Shown in pieces: positions 1 to 9,150 of a DNA stretch of 24,158 bases. How positions within the stretch are numbered: position 1 is the first letter of the stretch; each line of letters starts with the position of its first letter. The translations under genes and the position numbers were made by a program. Source of the stretch: Apostichopus parvimensis (lineage: Eukaryota; Echinodermata; Holothuroidea; Aspidochirotida; Stichopodidae); contig KN884456.1 in the NCBI GenBank assembly GCA_000934455.1, positions 1 through 24,158 on the forward strand. Direction: 5' to 3'. The notes under the pieces are model-generated. The model did no database searches and was not told the DNA's origin. It saw nothing but the letters and a program-made list of their open reading frames with translations.

Positions 1-15
1 TGTGTGTGTGTGTGT
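1..15. repeat. (TG)n microsatellite, cut by window edge
   Basis: The window opens with an uninterrupted TG dinucleotide run, so the true left end lies outside the window. It has no coding content. Confidence 0.8.
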
Positions 16-1696
16 AGACTGCACATGCATGCACTACATGTACAAACCAGGTGGCGACGTACGGTATTCAAGTTCCAGATAATTTCCGTTGAAGAAGTGG
101 AAATAAGTTTTCTGAATTTCAAGTCCATCTCTAGTTTCATATTATTATAGGCCATAAGAGAAAAACCTCCTCAAAACAGGTCATTGATGTTAAAATGTTC
201 ATTTCTGAAAAAAAGATAGCATTCGTATATGTAGCCGTCTGCATCATATCAAAATGAATGATGGGCATACAGTCATGCTTTAGTGCAGTCATGCAATAAA
301 TACTTTATATTTGGGGGACTCATATAGTTTGAATCGGATGAAGGAGTTTATATATATATGTATACATGTGTTCCTTCCTGCAAGTCTCAAAGCTTGCAAG
401 AATCGGCGTATGATTCAGCTTCAATGAAACAAACAGCAATTTACAAACGGCGTTCCATGAATAGCGTTGCGCATGCAGTCTTACGGCAATGTCAACACTA
501 GCATTGTAAAGGTCAATGTCATTCATAGTGTGGGACTTTGGTATACAATAATATACGTAGTACATGCAATCCAAATATCAACCACAACGTACAGGTATGT
601 GAACTCCTGTAGCCAAGTACATTACTCTGTGGAAAGTGTTAACCAACTATTTCTGTTGTTGAATTAATTACACATCTAATACATTCAAACGGAGCGTCCG
701 ATGTTGACAACTGACATTGCTAAGGAGCTTTGAAGAGGCGAGGTTTGTAGCAATAAGTCGTTAGTTATTGAAGTCAGTTCGTGGTGCATAGGTAAATACT
801 ATGGAGTATGGTATGCAATGTCAATAGCGATGTTGGATTGTGTGCATACGCTATGGCTGCTTGCAGTGTACCTAATACTTGTGGTCCTCGACAATTTCAA
901 ATTGCTCGGGCCAATAGAGCAGGTTATAAGTTCTTATATTCTGCTCTATGATCAGGCCATGATAACGTTAGTAAAATATACATGTAAACAACGCACACAC
1001 CTAAATTTGACAACATGCTTATACTGAACGGAATTTTATAGGGAAATCTTAACGGAGTAATGTATAATTGGCGTGTTTGACAATAACGAAACACAGTCCG
1101 CACACATTTTTAATACAGGAAAAGGGGTCAGTTTAGAAGAAGGGCTGTTGTTCTAGTAGGGTGTGGACTGTGGAGGGGAAAAGTAGCAGGAAAAGTGCTT
1201 TGAAGATGGCTCGAATTATATATGATCTGGGAGGCTCTCTCTTCACCGTAGGAAAACGTACCAACAACCATGGAGGGTCAAGTGTAGCGTGCTCCCAGGT
1301 GCTACTAACATATTATTTATCCCTTTGCGAGTTCAAAGTGATAAGAATTTCGTAGACAAAAATAACGACACTATAACTTGCATTCAGTGGAGATCTAAAT
1401 GTGAACAACTTGTAATGGACGTTTTAAGATGGCAAAATGTCATGGTTCTCATGCTTTGTCTGTAAATGTCCCATGCCCACACTCAGCCGGCGAGGTCTGT
1501 AAGTTTTAGTGCATGTTATTATTCATTTGAAAACGCCTTTCATTTGGAGTGGAGGAGGTTAAAGTTCATTGAGATCAAGTGATGTCAAATGAGTGGAAAC
1601 CGTGTAAGCGTTGTATCTCAAGATTGGAGTCTTGAGGTATCTGATCTGATTCGAAAAACTAAAAAAACACTAATTTCGTCATCGAAAGCTAATGCG
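16..1696. other. Gene-free flank upstream of SDR gene 1
   Basis: Short open frames exist on both strands here (for example at 320-574, 467-667 and 1161-1355), but none shows a recognisable domain, composition or motif. This stretch must hold the promoter and probable 5' non-coding exon of gene 1, because a splice acceptor lies at 1715. I could not identify a convincing TATA box, donor site or first exon by eye. Confidence 0.5.
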
Positions 1697-1715
1697 TTTT
1701 TTTTTTCATATGCAG
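1697..1715 (+). other. Candidate 3' splice acceptor before gene 1
   Basis: A run of ten T (1697-1706) is followed by catatgcag, ending in AG at 1714-1715. Seven bases separate the AG from the ATG at 1723. In the presumed mRNA an in-frame TGA (1717-1719) immediately precedes the ATG, so translation should start within this exon. The pattern is that of a 5'UTR intron. Confidence 0.6.
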
Positions 1716-1722
1716 GTGATCC

Positions 1723-2544
1723 ATGAAGATGCCATTATCACTTAGGGTCCCGACACTAGGTATCGTCACGGGAGCCAGTAGAGGCACTGGTCGTGCGATT
1801 GCTCTACAACTGGCGAAAAGAATTGGTTCAAGCTCATCCTTGTATCTGACAGCCAGATCGAAGCAAGGATTGGAGGAGACGGCCCACGTGATCTCAAAGG
1901 AAGTGAATAATAACATCGACATTACGTGCATATCATCAGACTTATCAAATGAGAAAAGTGTTACAAAGTTAACGGATAATTTATTTGGAGATTTGAGAAA
2001 GAGAAAGTTAGATTTTTCTCATGCAATCTTGGTTCACAATGCTGCTACACTCGGCCCGCTGGGCAAGTATTCACGAGAGGTCAGCGATGCCGGGGACATA
2101 CAAAACTACTGTCTTTTAAATATCACTTCCCCAATCGTTCTAACGTCACGGTTCCTACAACTCTTCGGTGAAAATTCTCGGCTACGAAAAACAATCGTTC
2201 AGTTAACATCGCGATCTGGTGTGCTACCGCAAAAGACGATGCATTTGTATGGCATGGGTAAGGCGGCGCGCGACATGTACTTCCGCGTCGTGGCGCTAGA
2301 AGAACCGCAGGTGAAAGTGATGAATTTTAACCCGGGATTTGTCAATACGGAGATGTTTAGTGGTCTTCAAGGGAGTGTCGATGCCGAATTTAGAGCGTCA
2401 AGGAGTTTTCTTTCAGAGCAATCTTACTTTTTAAAGCCGGAAGAATCAGCTGGTGCCATGCTTACAGCAGTTGAAGAGGATCAATTTGAAAGCGGTGCTA
2501 CCATATTGAGTTATGACGTCATGGACATAGATATAACAAAATGA
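1723..2544 (+). CDS. SDR family protein, sepiapterin reductase-like (gene 1, diverged paralogue)
   Basis: Single-exon NADP(H)-dependent short-chain dehydrogenase of 273 residues; sepiapterin reductases are about 260. Visible motifs are the Rossmann TGxxxGxG (residues 16-23, TGASRGTG), Ala-Arg after the second strand (Arg45, as expected for NADP preference), Asp73-Leu74, and HNAA (105-108) in place of the usual NNAG. The catalytic set is Asn133, Ser163, Tyr176 and Lys180; the 13-residue Ser-Tyr gap matches sepiapterin reductase. Further family blocks are KAARDMYF, ALEEPQV and PGFVNTEM. A second ATG at 1729 has A at -3 and aligns with the paralogues' start, so the protein may begin at residue 3. 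The aspartate that binds pterin near the C-terminus of mammalian enzymes aligns with Leu262, so substrate is uncertain; sepiapterin or another carbonyl is inference. Probably cytosolic, since no signal peptide or membrane segment is seen. A TGACGTCA overlaps its last codons. Confidence 0.93.
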   Translation: MKMPLSLRVPTLGIVTGASRGTGRAIALQLAKRIGSSSSLYLTARSKQGLEETAHVISKEVNNNIDITCISSDLSNEKSVTKLTDNLFGDLRKRKLDFSHAILVHNAATLGPLGKYSREVSDAGDIQNYCLLNITSPIVLTSRFLQLFGENSRLRKTIVQLTSRSGVLPQKTMHLYGMGKAARDMYFRVVALEEPQVKVMNFNPGFVNTEMFSGLQGSVDAEFRASRSFLSEQSYFLKPEESAGAMLTAVEEDQFESGATILSYDVMDIDITK

Positions 2545-2672
2545 CGAGAATATCTATACGGTAAAACTAATGACTTATGAATGACTGTAAAGCGCAAAAG
2601 TTATGTTGTCTATATTCCGTTTAGGGGAATTTGGTAGGACAAAATGTTGCATATCTTCTGAAATATGGATGT

Positions 2673-2678
2673 AATAAA
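2673..2678 (+). terminator. Candidate polyadenylation signal for gene 1
   Basis: AATAAA lies about 130 bases after the gene 1 stop. A second AATAAA at 2774-2779 is an alternative. Both sit in an AT-rich tract, so chance occurrence is possible. Confidence 0.45.
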
Positions 2679-2818
2679 AGAAGTATAATATTAAGAAGAA
2701 AAAACAATCATGTTTGGTTCTAGGTATTATTGGTAATAATGAGAAAGGTGATACGTACAGGCAGACTGGCATGAATAAAATAAAATTTGTAAAAACAAAA
2801 TTATTAGACTAACTGTTT

Positions 2819-2904
2819 TTTTTATTTTCTTACTTATCTCTTGATGCAGTTCTGTGGCATCGTATCTCAATATAACGGTCCAATCATCGTGAGTTATGAC
2901 GTCA
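2819..2904 (+). pseudogene. Possible relic of an SDR 3' end behind an acceptor-like site
   Basis: A long pyrimidine-rich tract ends in gatgcag (AG at 2848-2849). About 12 bases later a stretch aligns with the last codons of gene 1. It encodes YNGPIIVSYDV where gene 1 has FESGATILSYDV, and 15 bases (tgagttatgacgtca) are identical. The match is short, about 40 nt. It is either the tail of an otherwise deleted paralogue or an unusual alternative last exon. I see no matching donor inside gene 1, which favours a relic. Confidence 0.35.
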
Positions 2905-3001
2905 CTGTGTTCCAAACACCTCGTACGAGCAAAGATGTTAAGACAAAATTATTTGAAAATAATCTTGCTACTGTATGGTCTTTAGTTTCAATAAGTTATC
3001 A

Positions 3002-3150
3002 CGTTTCGAGATTTCGATTCTTTCCTTTCGATGTTTCGACTTTTCATTCTCGAAACCAAAGCCGAAACATCGACAACCCGATTGGAAAAGGTCGAAATCT
3101 CGATATGAAAAAGTCGAAGCATCGGAAGGAATCTGTCTCAATATCGAAAT
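3002..3150. repeat. TTCGA/TCGAA-rich quasi-palindromic repeat
   Basis: The tract is packed with tttcga and tcgaaa words. Inverted pairs include cgagatttcga (3007-3017) against tcgaaatctcg (3092-3102), gatgtttcg (3030-3038) against cgaaacatc (3063-3071), and 3022-3044 against 3107-3129 with few mismatches. The pairs keep the same order on both sides, so this is an iterated palindromic word and not one hairpin. Open frames through it on both strands are composition artefacts. Confidence 0.55.
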
Positions 3151-3231
3151 GTCCCTCCAAGGCCACTGTATGCCCTACCCATTTTTGATTCATTGCCGAA
3201 TGCAAACGGAATCTATGCAATGGTGATGGCG

Positions 3232-3420
3232 TGTTTGTGTGTGTGTGTGCGTTTGTTTTTCTATCTGACCGAGGACTTGAACAAAAGAATTTCAGGTCCT
3301 CGGTTGTGATTTCTAAAGAATCACCACGTCCTCGGAAGAATTCTATTGTATGGGGTATTGTTAAGGTTAGGGTATGTGGATTTGAACAATGGAAAATACA
3401 ATGGGGTCCTCGGTTGGAAT
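3232..3420. repeat. gtcctcgg-containing repeat with short (TG)n
   Basis: The word gtcctcgg, or its complement, occurs four times (near 3270, 3297, 3329 and 3406). The first two form a 9-bp inverted pair, accgaggac/gtcctcggt. A short TG tract lies at 3232-3250. The sequence looks like part of a dispersed repeat; the open frame through it (3231-3422) is not a supportable gene. Confidence 0.45.
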
Positions 3421-3434
3421 GAAATACAAACATG

Positions 3435-3990
3435 GGTGTGTGTGTGTGTGTGTGCGTATGTATGTATGTCAGTGACGCCATAGATTGTAAACTCATTAAC
3501 TCAAAAAGTACATGGCTGTCAAATTCAAAGGTCACTGGAGGTCCCCATTGGTCAAAGTCTGAAGAGTTTGTAATAGGTGAAGCTTGAATGAACTTCATAG
3601 TTGCTCTTAGATGTCAAAGGTCATTGAGGTGAACAAAGATGTAAGCCGTCTGAAAGTTTGGTAAACATGATAACTTTATCAAAATAAAATAAAACTGTTA
3701 GCAAACTGCTTATCCACTAGAGAGCCTGTGTAAGAGAATGTGTCAAGTAACTTGGCAGACGTTTCGATCCTAGCAGGATCTTCTTCAAGGGCTAACTGAA
3801 GACGTTTCAATCCGACGTTTCGATCCTAGCAGGATCTTCTTCAATGGCTTTTGAAGAAGATCCTGCTAGGATCGAAACGTCGTACTTTACATGGTAACTT
3901 TATAGCATAGATGAACTTCATAGCTGATATTGGGATCCCTAAAAAGTAAAACTTGAACGAACTTCATAAATGGTATGTACATCCACCTTA
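3435..3990. repeat. Dispersed repeat with (TG)n/(TATG)n head, interrupted by a hairpin insertion
   Basis: It begins with a TG microsatellite (about 3436-3454) running into tatgtatgtatg. It then carries repeated words such as ggtcactgg, ggtcattgag and tgaacttcat (3588, 3910 and a variant at 3956). The phrase acatgataactttat (3665) recurs as acatggtaactttat (3889). The segment between them, which holds the hairpin element, therefore appears inserted into or duplicated within the repeat. Confidence 0.45.
3758..3881. mobile_element. Perfect 31-bp inverted repeat plus one extra direct copy (hairpin element)
   Basis: The same 31-base word occurs directly at 3758-3788 and 3814-3844, and inverted at 3851-3881. 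The last two form a perfect 31-bp hairpin with a 6-nt loop (tggctt). The word contains its own small stem, gatcct-agc-aggatc. It resembles the terminal or linker words of non-autonomous repeats common in invertebrates. No coding capacity is seen. Read on + at 3851-3881 it has a hammerhead-like layout (TTGAAGA, stem, GAAA, CGTC), but the invariant first C is T. Confidence 0.7.
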
Positions 3991-5825
3991 ATATTACAAA
4001 ATAAGACCCCTTCTCTTATGGAATGTAGCAAGGAATTAAAGCCTCTCGGCTTTATTGTTTTATTATGCAGGTATGTTAACGTCTGGATGGGTGACCATTA
4101 TCTGAAAACTCTAGCATTTTGTTTTCTATTTTGGTAAATGAATATTGTTCGCGGGTGAGCTCCAGATTAAAAATATGACGATATGATATCACAATGTACA
4201 CACACAATTGATTTACACTTCAGAGGATTCGCATACTATTCGTATGTTGTTATTAAATGAAACACGAAACCATACTCCATCAAAGTCATCCATTACAAAC
4301 AGTGTATGATTGTACTAGACATGAATTTCACCGTCAACCATTAACATAACATAACACATACAGCTTATATCGAAAGCTGGGTGACGACTCGTCTGGCATC
4401 GATCCATTGTACGATGAGAAGATGGATCGACCCGATAACAAGGTCAAAGTATATATTCGCCAGTCCTGTGTAATTAAAAGTAAAACTCACAGATTGTGAA
4501 CGTTTCAACAACGAAGAAGACATGCAGCTGTAGAAAAGACGGAACACATTAGTAAGGAAGAGATCATTCAGTGAGGGCTGTTGAAACAAAGGTAAGGAAT
4601 ACTCGAATATTACCGGCAGAGACTGATGTGTTTGCGTTAAAACATATCATTTAGCTCTAAACTAGATAACTGTTTTCAGAAATGAAAAGCATGGACTTGT
4701 ATTCTGACAGTTCCATATAGCATCGAACAATGTCAGTTTGAATACACTATATATAATGTAATAGTGAACGTATGTACACTATGTGCTTGATTTGACACAT
4801 CTACGACACAATTCAAAGAAAAGTGGTGAACATATTGTAGCCTACATTCCGCTCTTGCACTATATCATGTTATGTTTTTGCAGTTACCAATGTACAAAGC
4901 TGTACTGTTATCATTCAGACTTGACATTCAGATTTGTCAACTATCCGTGGGAAAGTGCGGATCGCTTTTGTTGTACTGACACAGTTGAAAACACTTTAAT
5001 AAAAAAAAAATATCGTTTGTGGTCTTCACTCAGTTAAGCAATTTAATCCCATTGGGATCTGTAGCCTACATTTGGCATATTTGACATTGACGCATGGACA
5101 AGCAAAACAAAATTTATATAAAAATATAAAAAGACGGGGAGGGGTGGGGGTGGGGGGGGGGGGCGAAGCAAACAAGATGAAGACGAACTTTTTAGGAGTT
5201 TTATAAATACCTATTGTAGCGTAAAGAGCGTAACTGAGGGATAAGTAAACAAGGATACACAATCTAGTATGAGAGAAGAGAGAGTTGTTATAATAACTCT
5301 CTGGTGAGAATGGGTTGGAGCAAGATTACATCACGAATAGCAACGTTGACGTCATGGTGCACCAGTCCTCCCTGCATGTGCCTTTCTCCTAGTGAACAAT
5401 TAATATCAGACTATAGTGAATTCATGTTTGCTGAAGTTTAATTTATTCTGAATGACTAATGTGCGGATCTATACTTTTATAGGCTTACGTTTGTAGTATG
5501 ATGCTCACCTGTGTGCACTGTTTGTTATAATACTCATTCTCGTAGGCTTACTCAGAGAAATTTAAGTAAAAAACAAACAAAAGGTATACTCGTATTTATT
5601 CAAAAGTCTTGTACGCGGTTCTGAAAATCATATATCATTATAGATTGTATATTAATTTGAAGAAACTGTCTTCAAAGACAAACTGTCGTCCTATCCTATA
5701 TAGGCCAATATATATATTTCTAGACCTATACTTTTATTTCCTGTCCTCTTGGATTCCTTAAATGTTTGAATTCAAAGAATGCTATGTCTTCCATTCTGAA
5801 TACCCTACGGTTCCTTCCAACATTA
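3991..5825. other. Intergenic region between genes 1 and 2
   Basis: No coding sequence is supportable here; the frames at 4365-4589, 4783-5037 and 5026-5262 look random. It contains a G-run at 5136-5163, a small hairpin (agagagtt/aactctct, 5279-5302), a TGACGTCA at 5347-5354, and an AT-rich stretch with a CCAAT word next to a TATATATA run near 5704-5717 that could belong to the gene 2 promoter (weak). Confidence 0.4.
5136..5163 (+). other. Putative G-quadruplex motif
   Basis: Four or more G-runs of at least four are separated by single A or T bases (gggg-a-gggg-t-ggggg-t-G12). Single-base loops fit a parallel intramolecular quadruplex. It lies about 0.8 kb upstream of the gene 2 ATG. A function is not shown. 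Confidence 0.6.
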
Positions 5826-5826
5826 T

Positions 5827-5845
5827 GTCTCTCCTTTACATGCAG
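5827..5845 (+). other. Candidate 3' splice acceptor before gene 2
   Basis: tctctcctttacatgcag ends in AG at 5844-5845, 93 bases before the gene 2 ATG. In the downstream exon the gene 2 frame has stops at 5849-5851 (TGA) and 5921-5923 (TAA), so the exon starts as 5'UTR. This matches the layout before genes 1 and 3. Confidence 0.55.
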
Positions 5846-5938
5846 TTTTGACATAGACACCTCCAACAGTACAACATCCAGTTCAGTGAGGCAACATTCG
5901 AAAGCCGAGCAGCATATACTTAATTGCTTTTTGCGAAA

Positions 5939-6751
5939 ATGGCAAATCTTAATGTCCCAACCGTGTGTATTGTCACTGGAGCGAGCAAAGGAATTGGGAG
6001 AGAAGTTGCGATACAACTGGCACAAAAAGCTGATCCGAAGTCGTCGTTCTATTTAATAGCGAGGAATAAACAGGCTTTGGAAGAGACTGCTCAGAAAATA
6101 CGAGCAGCAGTCGGGGCAGATGTTGAAATCAAATGCATCTCGGCAGACTTGTCAACCGACGAAGGCGTCGAGAAATCAAATCGAGACATTTTCGAGAATC
6201 TTGGTGATGTCTCTAGATTTTCGCACGCCATTTTAGTCAACAACGCCGCTTCTGTCGGCGACATGACGAAATATGCACGGGAGTTAGACGACATGAATTT
6301 CCTGCAAGGCTTTTGCCGTCTCAACTTATCCGGTCCGATTGTCTTAACATCGAAATTCTTCAAGGCATTTGGTCATGGGAAAGGCAGTCTTCGGAAGACA
6401 ATAGTTCAGGTCAGTTCAGACAACGGGACTATACCTTACAAGACCATGCACACCTACTGTATGGTCAAAGCAGGGCGTGACATGTTCTTCCGGGTCATGT
6501 CACTCGAGGAACCGGAAGTACGTATCATTAGCTATGACCCAGGAGCTGTGGACACAGATATGTACAGAGAGACCTTTACCAGTGCCGATAGGGAAGTAGA
6601 ATCGACCGTCAAAATGATTGCAAAGCAGACTTATTTTCTGAAACCCGAACAATCGGCTGGAGCTTTAGTACAAGCTTTAGAGGAAGATAAATATGAGAAT
6701 GCTTCCATTGTACGAGCTTATGACGTATTAGGTATGGAGGTTGACTTATAA
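5939..6751 (+). CDS. SDR family protein, sepiapterin reductase-like (gene 2)
   Basis: Single-exon SDR of 270 residues. I chose the ATG at 5939: it has A at -3 and G at +4, follows an in-frame TAA, and aligns with the gene 3 start; the frame's earlier TTG is not used. Visible motifs are TGASKGIG (13-20) for NADPH binding, AR at 41-42, Asp70-Leu71 and NNAA (101-104). The catalytic set is Asn129, Ser160, Tyr173 and Lys177 with the family's 13-residue Ser-Tyr spacing, followed by KAGRDMFF, SLEEPEVR and PGAVDTDM. In the family this chemistry reduces carbonyls of pterins, ending tetrahydrobiopterin synthesis in the cytosol. However, the residue matching the pterin-anchoring aspartate of mammalian enzymes is Arg259, so a different substrate is likely (inference). 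About 70% identical to gene 3 by hand alignment, pointing to a fairly recent duplication. No AATAAA is seen close downstream. Confidence 0.95.
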   Translation: MANLNVPTVCIVTGASKGIGREVAIQLAQKADPKSSFYLIARNKQALEETAQKIRAAVGADVEIKCISADLSTDEGVEKSNRDIFENLGDVSRFSHAILVNNAASVGDMTKYARELDDMNFLQGFCRLNLSGPIVLTSKFFKAFGHGKGSLRKTIVQVSSDNGTIPYKTMHTYCMVKAGRDMFFRVMSLEEPEVRIISYDPGAVDTDMYRETFTSADREVESTVKMIAKQTYFLKPEQSAGALVQALEEDKYENASIVRAYDVLGMEVDL

Positions 6752-7974
6752 GCTAAATATTACGTAATTGGGAATTGACTTCACTTCTAAGCTTTATACT
6801 TGGCCGCGATATATTTGTTGTTTCTCAATTTCTTCATCAATAGCCTACTATTGTATGTACCCACATCCTCCATTGGCGCCATATTTACTATAGGAATATC
6901 TTTTGAAATCATTTTCCTGTTGCCTTGTCTAGTTTGCCAAATATTGCGTTTATTTTTTTTTTTGGGGGGGGGGGGGATTGGAGTAGCAACGGTTGTATTT
7001 TTAGCCTTTTAACTAATTTAATATATAGAACTCCAATCGAGTTGATAAGATGACCGTTTACTTCCATCGCATCCTTACAGTGTCCCTAGGCTGACCATTG
7101 CGACGAATTCTTGCAGTTGATCGCGGAGAGTAACTCGAGATGCAAAAATAAGTTGTTGCATTTGGTGAATCTGTAATGAGATTTATTGGTAGCCTTTTGA
7201 TGAAGACAAGTAAGTCAATTTTGAACAGGAATAGTTGAGACTTATTTTCATGATCCCTTATTGTAAGATCGTTCTGGTTGTCTAAGCATAAATGCTCAAA
7301 TTCTAATGACGTTTACATAGGGAATATATTCTTGACAAGTGTCAATCAATTAGGCAATGAATTTGTATCTTTGTTTGTATGGGCTTATTTTGACAATTAG
7401 TTTGTTTGTTTTTGCCCATTGCTTGTATACGCGTATATACATCTTCAGTAGTATATAATTATCTCGTGGATAAGTCTGAAAGGATAGTTAATGGTGTCCC
7501 ATATATTGCTATGTTCGCTGCTATATTAGTTCCATGCTAAACCTTGTATAGTTTGATAACAGATAGGAATTGTCTATCCGTTATGTGGATATACATTTAT
7601 TGTGAAAATACAAGCATATGTTGCTAGAGAGAAGGTCGGTAGCATTTCGTATATATAAACAGGCCTATGAAAAGAGAAATATAAGGGTTAAATGGTGAAG
7701 GGGATAATGCCTCGGGCTCTGTGGTCAATAAGGAAGTCAGCGGTAATATGTGAAAACATCAGGTTTGGCCTACGAACTATTTTCATAAATTTAAGATACT
7801 CAAATGAAAAATGAAGACTAACAAACACCGGGCCCTGTCACGTAATGGTCCCCATGTCCCGAACTGACGCTCCATGCGTCTGCGGATACAAGGAAATTTT
7901 TAACCAGATTGAATATATTTTTTAGTCAGTTATTAAGTTGTCGTAGAAGTTTTAGATTAGTTGAGTTAAATATA
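6752..7974. other. Intergenic region with poly-T/poly-G run
   Basis: No gene is seen. At about 6951-6976 a T-run passes directly into a run of 13 G. The short frame at 6800-7012 reads through this run and is not a supportable protein. The rest is AT-rich unique-looking sequence. Confidence 0.5.
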
Positions 7975-8100
7975 GTTGCAGTTTAGTTGCAGTTTAGTTG
8001 CAGTTAAGTTGCAGTTTAGTTGCAGTTTAGTTGCAGTTTAGTTGCAGTTTAGTTGCAGTTTAGTTGCAGTTTAGTTGCAGTTTAGTTGCAGTTTAGTTGC
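7975..8100. repeat. 11-bp minisatellite, about 11.5 copies
   Basis: The unit gttgcagttta is repeated head to tail. Only the third copy (7997-8007, gttgcagttaa) differs by a base. The array ends inside the twelfth unit and is followed by a (TA)n tract. The near-perfect copies suggest recent expansion. Confidence 0.95.
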
Positions 8101-8207
8101 AATATAGATATATATATATACACATGCACGCTTTTCCATCGCGTTACAGCTCTGAGTTTCACGCACCTCACTGCTACTTTGAAGCGCAAAATCTAGTTGA
8201 AAGTGAA

Positions 8208-8515
8208 GTTGTAAATACATCCATGGACATTTTATTGTCATAATATAGGTTCCACCTTAAAACAAGTTATTATTATTATTATTTTTTTTTATTATTATTA
8301 TTATTGTTGTTGTTATTATTATTATTAAAAAGATCAGATCTGAATTTTTCTCTCACTTTGAATGTTTTTATACTTTTTTTTTCTCAAATTGAAGGATTTT
8401 AGTCTCCACCTTAGTCGTTTAAAAGTCAGAGGTAAACGTCTCGAAGCCCTATTTGTAATCAGGAACAATTCAGTGAAACTGAGTCTTTTGCCTCACATTA
8501 ACACTTTTGTGGGTT
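8208..8515. repeat. Dispersed repeat copy A, with ATT microsatellite
   Basis: It shares ordered blocks with copy B: gttgtaaatacatccatg at the start, gatcagatctga, ttttctctc, a ttgaaggattttagtctcc block, and attaacacttttg at the end. Copy A is about 78 bases longer, mostly through an ATT/GTT microsatellite at 8263-8329. Confidence 0.7.
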
Positions 8516-8585
8516 TATTCATTTTCGATGCACATTATTAAGATTTTCAAATTAGCTTAAAAATACAAATCTAAGGTAAAGTCAT

Positions 8586-8815
8586 GTTGTAAATACATCC
8601 ATGAGTAAGTAATTTTCATGACATTTATTCCTCCTTAGAACAAGTTTCCATTATTGCAACGATCAGATCTGACTTTTTCTCTCCGTTTTGAAGTATTTTA
8701 TACTCCACCGTAGCAGTTTAGAAGTCAGAGATGAACGTCTGGAAACTTTATTTGAAATCCGAAACAAATTTGGTAAAACTGAATAGTTTGCATCAAATTA
8801 ACACTTTTGAAAGGT
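8586..8815. repeat. Dispersed repeat copy B
   Basis: A direct second copy of the 8208-8515 repeat without the ATT expansion. All the blocks are in the same order and orientation. The two copies sit 70 bases apart, so this is a near-tandem duplication. A weaker third copy lies at 10370-10414. Confidence 0.7.
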
Positions 8816-9060
8816 TATGTATAGCCTTGCGGTTGTATTCATTAAAATTAAAAACAAAACTGCCAGTCATTGTGTATACAGTTCCTGTCTGGTATCACCT
8901 TCTACTTGAAAAGGACAAGAAAAAAATTAGAAGTTTTTCGAAATACTGCTCAAATATATTTTATCTCGACTATGAAAGCCTGGATGGTAAAGTAAACACC
9001 GCTGCTAGAAATGACTTTGTAACGAATACTGCTTTCTATATTACTAAGTTATATTTGGTG
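8790..9060 (+). pseudogene. Possible LINE reverse-transcriptase C-terminal fragment
   Basis: An open frame of 139 codons (8731-9150) contains VYTVPVWYHLLLEKDKKK followed by a basic/aromatic stretch and a Cys. This resembles the region just after the reverse-transcriptase domain of many non-LTR retrotransposons, where an aromatic PVWY-type word precedes charged residues. The 5' part of the frame overlaps dispersed repeat copy B. There is no catalytic YxDD motif and no element ends. If real it is a dead fragment; recognition is by eye only. Confidence 0.35.
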
Positions 9061-9150
9061 GCGCTATTCACTAACAAGAATGTGCGACCTGTGGAAAATT
9101 CCGTGAAGGGTTTCCGCGGGATCGCCTGGCCGCGGGAACATGTTGCTTGA

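Noticed and set aside
3044..3598. 184-codon minus-strand frame
   Set aside because: It runs through TG microsatellite and repeat sequence (His-Thr runs) and shows no domain.
5924..5938. Upstream TTG as start of gene 2
   Set aside because: A eukaryotic gene should use the ATG at 5939, which has good context and aligns with gene 3.
9111..9138. Pair of ccgcgg words as a hairpin or imprint-like site
   Set aside because: The arms are short and out of register by one base; likely chance.
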